DNA of 51,299 nucleotides, taken from contig DUOH01000036.1 in assembly GCA_012838955.1 (NCBI GenBank), positions 1 through 51,299 on the forward strand, in the 5' to 3' direction. The translations under genes and the position numbers were made by a program. Under the pieces are notes generated by a model. That model had not been told where the DNA came from, ran no database searches, and saw only the letters and a program-made list of their open reading frames with translations. Shown in pieces: positions 7,439 through 15,501 of the stretch (the first letter of the stretch is position 1; every line of letters starts with the position of its first letter). The stretch comes from Bacillota bacterium. Its GTDB lineage: Bacteria; Bacillota; UBA4882; UBA10575.

Positions 7439-8467
7439 ATGAAAAATTTGCTACGGAAGAACAAGACGTTTTTTGCATTACTGGTCGTTCTATTGGTTAG
7501 CACAGTTGCTTTTGGAGCAGAGCGCTACCCGGTTCGTTCGCTCAATAACATTGTCTTCTCCAGCGCCGGTGGTGGCACCGATGTGATGAACCGCTATCTC
7601 GCCTCCAAATTGGAACAGAAGTTTAAGCAAAGGATGATCGTTAGTAATATGCCGGGGGGCTTAGGTGGAACTGCCGTCGAATATGTTTGGGCACAAAAAC
7701 ACGATGGTTATACGGTATTGGGCTGTTCGGAGTCGATTACCACCTTTTTGGTGAATAACGCCACCAAGCATGGTGTCAGTGATTGGCACTTCTTTATTGC
7801 CGCTGGTTCGCCCGGGGTGATCGCAGTGGATGCCAGATCACCCTATAATACGATCGAAGATTTTATCAAAGCAGCCGCCAAAAACCCGGGAAAGATTAAG
7901 ATCGCCAACTCCGGTAAGGGTAAACTTTGGAATATTAAAGCTGCTATTCTGGAAAGGAATGCGGGCGTTAAATTTATGCATGTCCCTTACAACGGCAGTA
8001 ATCCGGCGATCATTTCTGTGTTGTCCGGGGAGACCAACGCGGTCAGCGCTGCTCTGGGCGAAGTTTCCGAACATGTGCGTGCCGGAAAATTGAAGGTTCT
8101 CCTTATCACCGAGGATAGCCCGGTTAAAGATAGAACCTATGCCAATATCCCGTTGATTACCGAACTTTATCCGGAATCCGCGAAATATTTCCCGTCAAGA
8201 CAATGGTTGGGTTTTGCCGTACCGAAAGATACTCCACAAGCGGTAATCACCGTCCTGGAAGATGCTTTCCAGCAAGTGATGAACGATCCTGAGACCGATA
8301 AATTTATGGATCAACAGTATATGGAGAAACTGGCGCTCTCCGGTCAGGAGGCTAACGAATTTGCCCTTGGGATGGAAGCGAACCTTTCCTGGATCTCCCA
8401 GTTGCTTGGGTTCAGTAAAATTGACCCTGCCAAGTTGAATATTCCGAAACCTGCTTGGATGAAATAA
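7439..8467 (+). CDS. tctC: Tripartite tricarboxylate transporter substrate-binding protein (Bug/TctC family)
   Basis: A 342-residue secreted binding protein that captures a carboxylate for the TctAB membrane pair. A signal peptide covers about residues 1-27 (basic start, hydrophobic LLVVLLVSTVAFG, cleavage after AFGA or similar). The mature start RYPVRSLNNIVFSSAGGGTD is typical of Bug proteins, whose early loop binds substrate carboxylate through water. MPGGLGGTA near 79-87 is a second family signature. A GGGGAGGT site precedes the ATG. It is the first gene of an operon with TctB and TctA. The substrate is probably a hydroxy or sugar acid, judging by the neighbours. Confidence 0.9.
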   Translation: MKNLLRKNKTFFALLVVLLVSTVAFGAERYPVRSLNNIVFSSAGGGTDVMNRYLASKLEQKFKQRMIVSNMPGGLGGTAVEYVWAQKHDGYTVLGCSESITTFLVNNATKHGVSDWHFFIAAGSPGVIAVDARSPYNTIEDFIKAAAKNPGKIKIANSGKGKLWNIKAAILERNAGVKFMHVPYNGSNPAIISVLSGETNAVSAALGEVSEHVRAGKLKVLLITEDSPVKDRTYANIPLITELYPESAKYFPSRQWLGFAVPKDTPQAVITVLEDAFQQVMNDPETDKFMDQQYMEKLALSGQEANEFALGMEANLSWISQLLGFSKIDPAKLNIPKPAWMK

Positions 8468-8531
8468 CAGAGTATTGCCTCCTGGAGTTGCCGGAGCGCG
8501 GCTCCGGGAGGAATTTTTGGGAGGTAAAGTC

Positions 8532-9020
8532 ATGGAAAAACGAGGCTGGTATAGTTGTCAGATCTTATTCAGCTTCTTCTTGATTCTGGTCGGGATTTTT
8601 GTCATCGTAAATGCTGTCCAGTTTTCAATGCCGCTCATTGAGTCAGGTGACGCCACCTATCTGGATGCGCCTGGATTCAGCCCGATTCTGTGCGGGACAT
8701 TGCTAGTGATTTTATCATCGTATGTGGCCTATGGTTCGTGGAAGAGAGGAGGCACAGTACGTTACTTTTTCTCCGCAGAGATGATTGCCGCTTTAAAATC
8801 TAATGAGGCATTAACCGTTTATAAAGTGTTTGCCCTGATGTTTCTCTATGGGTTTGTCTTACTTCCTCATTTACCTTACTGGTTATCGACGATCCTTTTT
8901 ATGCTTGCCTTTATGATTACTTTTAAATACTTCACTTGGAAAGCAGTAGTAGTTTCTATAGCAACATCATTATCTTTGTATTATGTCTTTGGTACCTTAT
9001 TCAGTGTGGCACTACCCTAA
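8532..9020 (+). CDS. tctB: Tripartite tricarboxylate transporter small membrane subunit TctB
   Basis: A 162-residue protein with about four hydrophobic segments (residues ~10-28, ~48-70, ~96-122 and ~125-160), as expected of TctB. It begins MEKRGWYSCQILFSFF. The start is ATG 8532, with GGGAGGT 8 nt upstream, rather than an upstream in-frame ATG at 8475 that falls in a hairpin-like GC-rich stretch. It lies between the genes for the binding protein and TctA and should form the permease with the latter. Confidence 0.85.
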   Translation: MEKRGWYSCQILFSFFLILVGIFVIVNAVQFSMPLIESGDATYLDAPGFSPILCGTLLVILSSYVAYGSWKRGGTVRYFFSAEMIAALKSNEALTVYKVFALMFLYGFVLLPHLPYWLSTILFMLAFMITFKYFTWKAVVVSIATSLSLYYVFGTLFSVALP

Positions 9021-9044
9021 TTCTGAAAAAGACGGAGGTTAAAA

Positions 9045-10547
9045 ATGTTAGAGCAATTTGCGATCCTGGGCCGTGAATTTTGCACGTTGTTAAGTCCAAT
9101 GAACCTGCTCTTGCAATTTTTAGGGATGGCTCTGGGGGTCATCATGGGCTCTTTACCAGGCCTCAACGCCACCCTAGGCATTGCCTTGCTTACGCCCTTG
9201 ACTTTTGCAGTTCCAACCCAATATGCGCTGGCAGTATTAATGGCTTTATATGTCGGTGTGATGTTCGGTGGCTCTATCTCCGCAATCTTAATCAATATTC
9301 CCGGGACTGGCTCGGCAGCCGCCACCTTACTTGATGGCTATCCGTTGGCCAAAAAAGGCCAAGCAGCCAACGCTATCATGGTCAGCCGTTGGACTTCGGC
9401 GGTGGGCAATATATGGGGACTCATTTTCTTCCTATTGTGCGCCCCGCTCCTTAGCGCGCTTGCGCTCAATTTTAGTTCACCGGAATACTTCTGGCTGGGA
9501 ATTATGGGGATTGCGGTGTGTGGTAGTTTTGCCAGTCCGGATATGCCGGTGCGGGGCTGGATTAGCGGATTAATCGGGTTATTAATTGCCTTTATCGGCA
9601 TTGAAGACATTCACGCGGTAGCCCGTTTTACCTTTGGCCGAGCGGAACTCTTTACCGGTGTAGAGTTAATCTCGGCGATGATGGGTTTCTTCGGGATTCC
9701 GGCTGTGATCAGCGCCCTCCATACTAAACAGGAGGTAGTCGCGGAACAACTCGGAAAACAAGACTTTCCGATCTGGAAATATCTTAAAAACCAATTTTAT
9801 CATATCTTTCGCTGGTCAGCCATTGGGGTGTGGATTGGCGCGTTGCCGGGAGTAGGTGAGAATGTCGCTTCCTTTCTGGCATACGCCGATGCGAAAAAGC
9901 ACCATCCCGACGGTCCGAAGATGGGAACCGGTGTCTACGCGGGTGTGGCGGCGCCGGAGACCGCGAATAATAGCGCCATCGGCGGTGCGGTTTTACCAAT
10001 GCTTACTCTGGGTATTCCGGGCAGTCCGCCGGCGGCTGTGTTAATGGGCGCCTTGATGTTACACGGTTTGCGTCCCGGGCCTTTGCTGCCCACGGAAAAC
10101 CCGGAAGTGATCCCACAGATTGGAGCAACCTTGTTTATCGGCACTATCCTCACCTTGATCGTAGGTGCACTTTTAACCCGGCCAATGGTTAATGTCCTGA
10201 AAGTCCGGCCGGAGATTCTGATGGCCTTTGTCTCGGTTTTAGTGGTGATTGGTTCTTATTCCATGAAGAGTAGCATTTTTGATGTGAAAACCATGATTAT
10301 CTTCGGCATCTTCGGTTATATCTGCGATAAACTGGACTTTAACCCAGCGCCGATCGTATTGGGGATGATTCTTGGGCCGATGATCGACTTTAATCTACGG
10401 CGAACATTAATGCTGAACTCCGGTAATCTGCTTGGCTTTGTCAACCGGCCGCTTTCCTTAGTATTGATTGCCTTGATTCTCTTGTCGTTTGCCGGACCAT
10501 TAATCAAGAAATTCAAAAATCCTCAAGCTGGAGAAGTGGTTGCTTAA
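9045..10547 (+). CDS. tctA: Tripartite tricarboxylate transporter large permease TctA
   Basis: A 500-residue polytopic permease of standard TctA length with about 11-12 membrane helices. Family signatures are GSLPGLNATLGIALLTPLTF near residues 38-57 and the second inverted-repeat motif GIPGSPPAAVLMGALMLHGL near 325-344. It drives ion-coupled carboxylate uptake. GACGGAGGT precedes the ATG, and it starts 24 nt after tctB. Downstream genes are separated by a 177-nt spacer with an inverted repeat. Confidence 0.93.
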   Translation: MLEQFAILGREFCTLLSPMNLLLQFLGMALGVIMGSLPGLNATLGIALLTPLTFAVPTQYALAVLMALYVGVMFGGSISAILINIPGTGSAAATLLDGYPLAKKGQAANAIMVSRWTSAVGNIWGLIFFLLCAPLLSALALNFSSPEYFWLGIMGIAVCGSFASPDMPVRGWISGLIGLLIAFIGIEDIHAVARFTFGRAELFTGVELISAMMGFFGIPAVISALHTKQEVVAEQLGKQDFPIWKYLKNQFYHIFRWSAIGVWIGALPGVGENVASFLAYADAKKHHPDGPKMGTGVYAGVAAPETANNSAIGGAVLPMLTLGIPGSPPAAVLMGALMLHGLRPGPLLPTENPEVIPQIGATLFIGTILTLIVGALLTRPMVNVLKVRPEILMAFVSVLVVIGSYSMKSSIFDVKTMIIFGIFGYICDKLDFNPAPIVLGMILGPMIDFNLRRTLMLNSGNLLGFVNRPLSLVLIALILLSFAGPLIKKFKNPQAGEVVA

Positions 10548-10582
10548 GATTCACAGGTTGGCATCGTACTACATTGATCTCA

Positions 10583-10678
10583 GAGGTGGCGTCTGATGCT
10601 TTATCTGTTATATCATCCCACTATTCTATCTGGAACTTGTGTTACTTTCCTTCACAACCGGCTGAAGGGCGCCACCTC
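10583..10678 (+). other. Inverted repeat in the spacer between tctA and the isomerase gene
   Basis: GAGGTGGCG (10583-10591) and CGCCACCTC (10670-10678) are exact complements enclosing 78 nt, and the pairing extends about three more bases inward with G-T pairs. There is no T run. It may be an RNA processing or stability element that sets different levels for importer and enzyme genes on one transcript. Confidence 0.4.
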
Positions 10679-10724
10679 CTCAGCCACCTCCGGTGGGTAA
10701 AAATATATGCAGGGAGTGTTGAGC

Positions 10725-11678
10725 ATGCCTAAGCTTGCCATAATTTCCGGTTTTTTAGGTGCTGTGAAAAACCGATATGTTACATATCAGGAAGACCGGC
10801 CTTTAGCGGAGAAGATCGCCATGGCCGCCCAGGTCGGGAAGATGAGCGGTTTGGAACTTTGTTATCCTCAGGATTTCGGTGATCCCGCCCAATTAAAGGA
10901 GTTACTGCACAAGTATAATCTGGGAGTCTCCGCCATAAACTTTCGGTCACGCCGGACCGGACATTGGATGAGGGGTTCCTTCTCTTCCCAACTCAGCCAT
11001 GAGCGCCGGGAAGTAGTGGAAGACTTGAAAAAGGCCATGGACTATGCTGTGGAATTCGGTTGCCACCGGATTACTACGTGTCCGCTTAATGAAGGCCATG
11101 ACTACATCTTTGAAATGGACTACGCTCAAGCCTATAATTTTTTTGAAGAAACAATCCGCGAGGCCGCCGCTTACAATCCAAAGGTAAAGATCTGTATTGA
11201 ATACAAGTGGAATGACCCTCGCGCCCGCTGTTTGCTGGGGAATGCCGGTGAAACCTTGGCCTTTTGCCAGCAGGTCGGTTCGGCCAATGTTGGTGTCACC
11301 TTGGATTTTGGTCATTCGATTCAGGCGGGTGAACGCCCGGCGCAATCCGCAGTGATGTTATCCCGTGCTAACCGCCTGTTTTACGTGCACTTGAATGATA
11401 ACGACAAGTTCTGGGATTGGGATATGATTCCCGGCGCCTACAATTTCTGGGATTTCATCGAGTTCTTCTATTATCTGCGTAAATTGGGTTACAATGACTG
11501 GTTTGGTTATGACGTTTTCCCGAAAGAAACGAATACAGTGGAGAATTTCAAAGTCGTTGCGGAAATCACCCTCAAACTGATGGAGATCTCGGAGAAACTG
11601 GATGATGCGAAAATCACCGAACTCCTTGAGCAACGAAACCCGGCGGAGAGCATAAAGTACCTCTATTCCATCTTATAA
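10725..11678 (+). CDS. Sugar phosphate isomerase/epimerase family TIM-barrel protein
   Basis: A 317-residue AP-endonuclease-2-type TIM barrel, the fold of xylose isomerase-like sugar isomerases and epimerases. Likely metal ligands are the Glu in KICIEYKWND, Asp and His in VTLDFGHSIQAGE, and His in FYVHLNDNDKFWDWD. The start is ATG 10725 with AGGGAG upstream; ATG 10707 lacks a site. It is followed 15 nt later by the LarA-type gene. It probably isomerises the imported acid or a derivative. The exact substrate is unknown. Confidence 0.8.
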   Translation: MPKLAIISGFLGAVKNRYVTYQEDRPLAEKIAMAAQVGKMSGLELCYPQDFGDPAQLKELLHKYNLGVSAINFRSRRTGHWMRGSFSSQLSHERREVVEDLKKAMDYAVEFGCHRITTCPLNEGHDYIFEMDYAQAYNFFEETIREAAAYNPKVKICIEYKWNDPRARCLLGNAGETLAFCQQVGSANVGVTLDFGHSIQAGERPAQSAVMLSRANRLFYVHLNDNDKFWDWDMIPGAYNFWDFIEFFYYLRKLGYNDWFGYDVFPKETNTVENFKVVAEITLKLMEISEKLDDAKITELLEQRNPAESIKYLYSIL

Positions 11679-11693
11679 TGGCGGTGAAGAAGA

Positions 11694-12980
11694 ATGATTA
11701 AGGAGATTGCTTTACCCTACCGTGATGAGATGATTACGGTGAAAGTGCCATCGAAAAACCTGGCTTATGTGGTCTCCCCCGGGGCGCTTTCCGGGGTTTC
11801 CGACCCGGTGGCGGAAGTAAAAAGAGCGTTGGCGAACCCGATTGGACTGGCGCCTCTGGCCGATCTGGTCAAAGCCCGGGGTCGAAACGTTGTTTTATTA
11901 GTGGATGACATGACCCGTTCCACGCCCCAGAAGGTTATTCTCCCGGCTATACTTGACGCTTTAAACCAAGCCGGAGTACAGGATGAAGAGATTACCGCCA
12001 TTATCAGCCTGGGGACGCATCGACCGATGACCGACGCGGAAATTCTCGAACGTTACGGGGAGACTGCTGTCCGGAGAATCAAGTTTTATAATCATGACTG
12101 TTATGACCGGGAGCAGTTGGTTGAGGTGAAAAACCCCCATTCGGAGACACCGATCCTGGTTAACCGCAGGTATTATGAGAGTGACATCAGCATTGCAGTT
12201 GGAAACATTATTCCTCACATGTACGCCGGATGGGCGGGTGGCGCCAAAATGGTGCAACCGGGAGTCTGCGGGGCGGCCACTACCGGCGAAACCCATTATC
12301 TGGCCGCCGAGCATGTCCATGAGATCTTGGGTAATATTGACAACCCGGTCCGGCGGGAGATTGAAAACGTGGCGGCCCTGACCGGTTTAACGATGATTGT
12401 AAATACGATTTTAAATGCCAATCATGAAATCGTCCAAATCGTAGCCGGGGAACCGACCGCTGCCCACCGGGCCGGAGTTGAGATTGCCAAACAGATTTAC
12501 CAAATCGAAGTAGATGACTATTGTGATATCGTAGTGGCCAGCGCTTCGCCGGCGGATCTTGATTTCTGGCAATCGATTAAAGCTTTGAACAACTGTGCGT
12601 TAGCGGTGAAACCCGGTGGTGTGTTAGTGCTGGCGGCTGCTGATCCGGAAGGGGTTGCCAACGATCATCCGGACTTGGTGAAACTGGGGGTCAGTAGCGC
12701 CGAAGAAGCGAAAGCTGCTTTTGCCGCCGGTGAAATCACCGATAAAGTGGGACTCGCTACTTACCTGGCTATGAACTTGAACCGGAACCGGGTCCGGGTG
12801 ATCTTGGTCAGTAAAGGGATCTCCCAAGCGCAGGCGGCCGCCATCGGTTTGGACTGGGCTCCGGATGTACAGGCGGCGCTTGAGCGCGCCACTGCGCTGA
12901 CCGGCCCGGATTCCCGGATCGGCGTGGTGACCCAGGGCGCCGACATTTACTTTAAAGTTAAAAACCGGTCCGGATTATAG
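11694..12980 (+). CDS. larA: LarA family nickel-dependent racemase/epimerase
   Basis: A 428-residue LarA homologue. Family members racemise or epimerise 2-hydroxy acids using a nickel-pincer nucleotide (NPN). Key residues line up with Lactiplantibacillus plantarum LarA: Arg75 in DDMTRSTP, His109 in GTHRPMT (catalytic), His175 in IPHMYAGW (catalytic), Lys185 in GGAKMVQPG (cofactor tether) and His201 in GETHY (nickel ligand). All of them are present, so it should be active. Beside a carboxylate importer and a sugar isomerase-like enzyme, the substrate is more likely a sugar acid or other hydroxy acid than lactate. LarB, LarC and LarE for NPN synthesis are not in this window. Confidence 0.85.
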   Translation: MIKEIALPYRDEMITVKVPSKNLAYVVSPGALSGVSDPVAEVKRALANPIGLAPLADLVKARGRNVVLLVDDMTRSTPQKVILPAILDALNQAGVQDEEITAIISLGTHRPMTDAEILERYGETAVRRIKFYNHDCYDREQLVEVKNPHSETPILVNRRYYESDISIAVGNIIPHMYAGWAGGAKMVQPGVCGAATTGETHYLAAEHVHEILGNIDNPVRREIENVAALTGLTMIVNTILNANHEIVQIVAGEPTAAHRAGVEIAKQIYQIEVDDYCDIVVASASPADLDFWQSIKALNNCALAVKPGGVLVLAAADPEGVANDHPDLVKLGVSSAEEAKAAFAAGEITDKVGLATYLAMNLNRNRVRVILVSKGISQAQAAAIGLDWAPDVQAALERATALTGPDSRIGVVTQGADIYFKVKNRSGL

Positions 12981-13048
12981 TTTGGAAAATAAGAAAAAGT
13001 TTGGTAGAATAAAAAGGTCAGTAATACGCTCGGAGGTTTGGAGATAAA

Positions 13049-13699
13049 ATGGGTAAAACGGTAAAAAAACCTAAAACCGGTTATCTACGGGATAAAGCAT
13101 ATAAAATGATTAAAGAAATGATCATTAACTGTCAATTGACTCCGGGCGAGCCTATTTCCGAAACTGAGTTGATGAAGACGGTGGGAGCCAGTCGGACGCC
13201 GATTCGAGAAGCCTTAAACAAACTGGAACATGAAAATTTAGTGATCATCTATCCAAAAAGGGGTGTTTTTGTTACCGGTATTTCGATCAAAGATATAATT
13301 GATATTTACACCATCCGGGAAGTTGTCGAACCGTTAGCCGCCAAACTGGCGACCCCCATTATTGATCTTAAAGAGTTGGATAAATATTATAAAATATATG
13401 CTGACCCCAAACGCCAATACACTTTGGAGGAACATATCAAAGTTGATCGTGACTTCCACTCGCTGGTGGCAAAATCAACTAACAACCAATTACTGGAGCA
13501 GATTTTACTCAGAATCTACGATCAAAACAGCCGGATCCGTATCCTCTCTAAACTGCGGGTGAAAGAGCGCCATGAGGAAGCGCGTCAAGAACATTTTGAG
13601 TTGGTGAAAGGTTTTATGGAGCGGGATGCCGAGCGGGTGGAAGCGGTAATGAAACGTCATATCGTCAATGGGAAGAAGACTGCGCTCAAAATAGTGTAA
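13049..13699 (+). CDS. GntR family transcriptional regulator (FCD domain)
   Basis: A 216-residue regulator. The N-terminal winged helix-turn-helix covers about residues 8-75 (ending GASRTPIREALNKLEHENLV and IYPKRGVFV). The helical FCD ligand-binding domain follows, with DIIDIYTIREVVEPLAAKLA at its start and metal-type His residues in DRDFHSLVAKSTNN and RHIVNG. It follows the LarA-type gene by 68 nt and is likely the local regulator of the tct operon, with the GTATAC palindrome at 7324-7335 as its operator. The ligand is presumably the imported acid or an intermediate. Start ATG 13049 has a CGGAGG site. Confidence 0.9.
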   Translation: MGKTVKKPKTGYLRDKAYKMIKEMIINCQLTPGEPISETELMKTVGASRTPIREALNKLEHENLVIIYPKRGVFVTGISIKDIIDIYTIREVVEPLAAKLATPIIDLKELDKYYKIYADPKRQYTLEEHIKVDRDFHSLVAKSTNNQLLEQILLRIYDQNSRIRILSKLRVKERHEEARQEHFELVKGFMERDAERVEAVMKRHIVNGKKTALKIV

Positions 13700-13794
13700 A
13701 GTAAGGCCGGGCTCCCGGTGGCAGCCCGGGAGGAGCGGTGGATACCACTACAAATTAAACATGGCGACAGAAGATGGATGGCAAGTAAAAACGG

Positions 13795-13832
13795 ATGAGA
13801 TGAACTGGAGAGGCTCATCTCATTTGTTTTTT
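13795..13832 (+). terminator. Rho-independent terminator after the GntR gene
   Basis: ATGAGATGA (13795-13803) pairs with TCATCTCAT (13815-13823) over 9 bp, followed by TTGTTTTTT. It closes the tct/larA/gntR unit before the second isomerase gene. Confidence 0.8.
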
Positions 13833-13902
13833 GGGAATTGGAAATCCTGGTCTGATTAGAGCTTTAGCAAGGGACATAAAGTTAAGAAAGGAATAGACAA
13901 CA

Positions 13903-14784
13903 ATGTACAACGAGCAGAAGCAGAATACCAGACCTCGGCTTGGTCTTGGCAGCTTTGCCTATCGGTATGCGATCGGATGCGAAGGTTTCAGGCCGCTGCA
14001 GCCGATGACCACCTTGGATTTTTTAATAGCAGCCCATCAAATGGGTTTCGAAGGCGTTCAACTTTGTGAGAATTTAAACTACGCTAAGCTTAGCCGGGAA
14101 GAGCTGTTGAAAGTAAAAGAAAAGGCCGCCGAACTCAACCTCTTTCTGGAACTTGGCATGCGTGATTTGACGTTGGAAAACATCTTGTTCCATCTCGACT
14201 TGGCGGAATTGCTTTCCGCCTCGTTCCTCCGGGTAGTGCTGGGTAAAAACCAGCCGGCTCCGGAGAAGGCGCCCGGGGAGTTGATAGATTCAGCCATTAA
14301 AACCTTGACAGCGGTCTTACCCCGCTGTCACCAGCAGGGAGTAATCATCGGCCTGGAGAACCATTTTGACTTGCGCACCCAAGATCTTTTGACTATTGTG
14401 CAAGAGGTAAACGACCCCAGGGTAGGAATGATTCTGGACACTACCAATTGTTTAGGTTTTGTGGAGCGTTCCGAAGAGACTTTAAAGGCGCTGAGCCCCT
14501 ATTTACTTTCTGTTCATTTAAAAGATTATTTTATAAAAAAGGTGGAAGCCGGCTACTTAATTACCGGCACGGCACTTGGCGAGGGGTGGCTCGATACGCC
14601 CGGGATCGTCAAGCAACTAGTCAAACTCCCCCGTCAGCTTGTTTCGATCATTATTGAATTAACTGTTCGCCGTGGGGAGCAGCAATCTCCGGAAGAAATT
14701 TTAGCCTCTGAACAAGCAGCAATTGAGCGCAGCCTTTCCTATCTTAATTTCGCTCTGAGACTTGAAGGCTCCGAGTCCACGTAA
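13903..14784 (+). CDS. Sugar phosphate isomerase/epimerase family TIM-barrel protein
   Basis: A 293-residue xylose isomerase-like TIM barrel. Four probable metal ligands are visible: Glu in IIGLENHFD, Asp in GMILDTTNCLGF, His in LLSVHLKDYF and Glu in SIIIELTVRR. This matches active tagatose epimerase or hydroxypyruvate isomerase relatives better than the paralogue at 10725. AAGAAAGGA precedes ATG 13903. It lies after the GntR terminator, so it has its own promoter, but probably belongs functionally to the same sugar-acid pathway. The substrate is unknown. Confidence 0.8.
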   Translation: MYNEQKQNTRPRLGLGSFAYRYAIGCEGFRPLQPMTTLDFLIAAHQMGFEGVQLCENLNYAKLSREELLKVKEKAAELNLFLELGMRDLTLENILFHLDLAELLSASFLRVVLGKNQPAPEKAPGELIDSAIKTLTAVLPRCHQQGVIIGLENHFDLRTQDLLTIVQEVNDPRVGMILDTTNCLGFVERSEETLKALSPYLLSVHLKDYFIKKVEAGYLITGTALGEGWLDTPGIVKQLVKLPRQLVSIIIELTVRRGEQQSPEEILASEQAAIERSLSYLNFALRLEGSEST

Positions 14785-14856
14785 AGAAACAGAGCCTTAC
14801 CTTTTTATAATTCATACTGCTGTAAAGGAGCCAAAGGGAAAATTTAAAAACAAAAC

Positions 14857-14892
14857 AATCAAAGCCCGGAAAAGAGTTTCCGGGCTTTGATT
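14857..14892. terminator. Bidirectional terminator between convergent genes
   Basis: A perfect 16-bp stem (14857-14872 with 14877-14892, core AAAGCCCGG) closes an AGAG tetraloop. It lies between the plus-strand isomerase stop (14784) and the minus-strand zinc-ribbon stop (14937). The A-rich left flank gives a U run on the minus-strand transcript; the plus-strand T run is short. Confidence 0.85.
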
Positions 14893-14936
14893 TAGGCGTG
14901 CGCCACGCCTGGCGCGTTCTATTCTTATTTAACGAC

Positions 14937-15215
14937 TTAATATGCTGCTCTTCTGGCTTGGAAGCACTCCCGGCAATAGACGGGTTTGTCGCCGCTGGGT
15001 TGGAAGGGCACTTTGGCGGTGCCGCCGCAAGAAGCGCAAACTGCTTCGTACATCTCCCGTTGACCGTTGCGGTTATTTTTTCTGGCCGCGCGACAAGAGG
15101 GGCAACGGCCCGGCTCGTTTTCGAATCCTTTTTCCGCAAAGAATTCTTGTTCACCGGCGGTAAAAATAAACTCTTGATTGCAGTCTTTACAGACCAGGGT
15201 CTTGTCTTCGTACAT
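14937..15215 (-). CDS. Zinc-ribbon domain protein with CxxC motifs
   Basis: A 92-residue protein with two CxxC pairs per half: CKDC and CPSC, then CASC and CREC, a pattern expected to bind two zinc ions. The signature MYEDKTLVCKDCNQEF plus the late VPFQPSGDKPVYCRECF stretch is a small protein widespread in Clostridia-like Bacillota, Chloroflexota and relatives. I chose the ATG at 15215 (minus strand) because ACGGAGG lies just upstream; a longer frame to 15305 has no site. Its function is not established; nucleic-acid or ribosome association is often guessed. Confidence 0.8.
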   Translation of the reverse strand: MYEDKTLVCKDCNQEFIFTAGEQEFFAEKGFENEPGRCPSCRAARKNNRNGQREMYEAVCASCGGTAKVPFQPSGDKPVYCRECFQARRAAY

Positions 15216-15501
15216 GAAAAACCTCCGTTTTAAGCCCGGTGGGCTGATTATTTGACCTTTCTTCGGGCTACTTGGAGGCAAATTTTCTAAAAACTTGCGA
15301 ACCATGGTCAGCCTTAAAGCATAGGTACTGACTATATAATATCATTTCTACGTGAGAATTCAAGCATAATTTTGGTTAAAGCTTCTGGCTACCCACCACT
15401 TAGATTTCAAACAGTGATTCTATATTCTTCTTTTCCGCCTCCGTCAGTTGTGTATCTGTGTCTTCTTGGGAAATACCAAAGCTCATTGGTGTTTTACTGT
15501 T

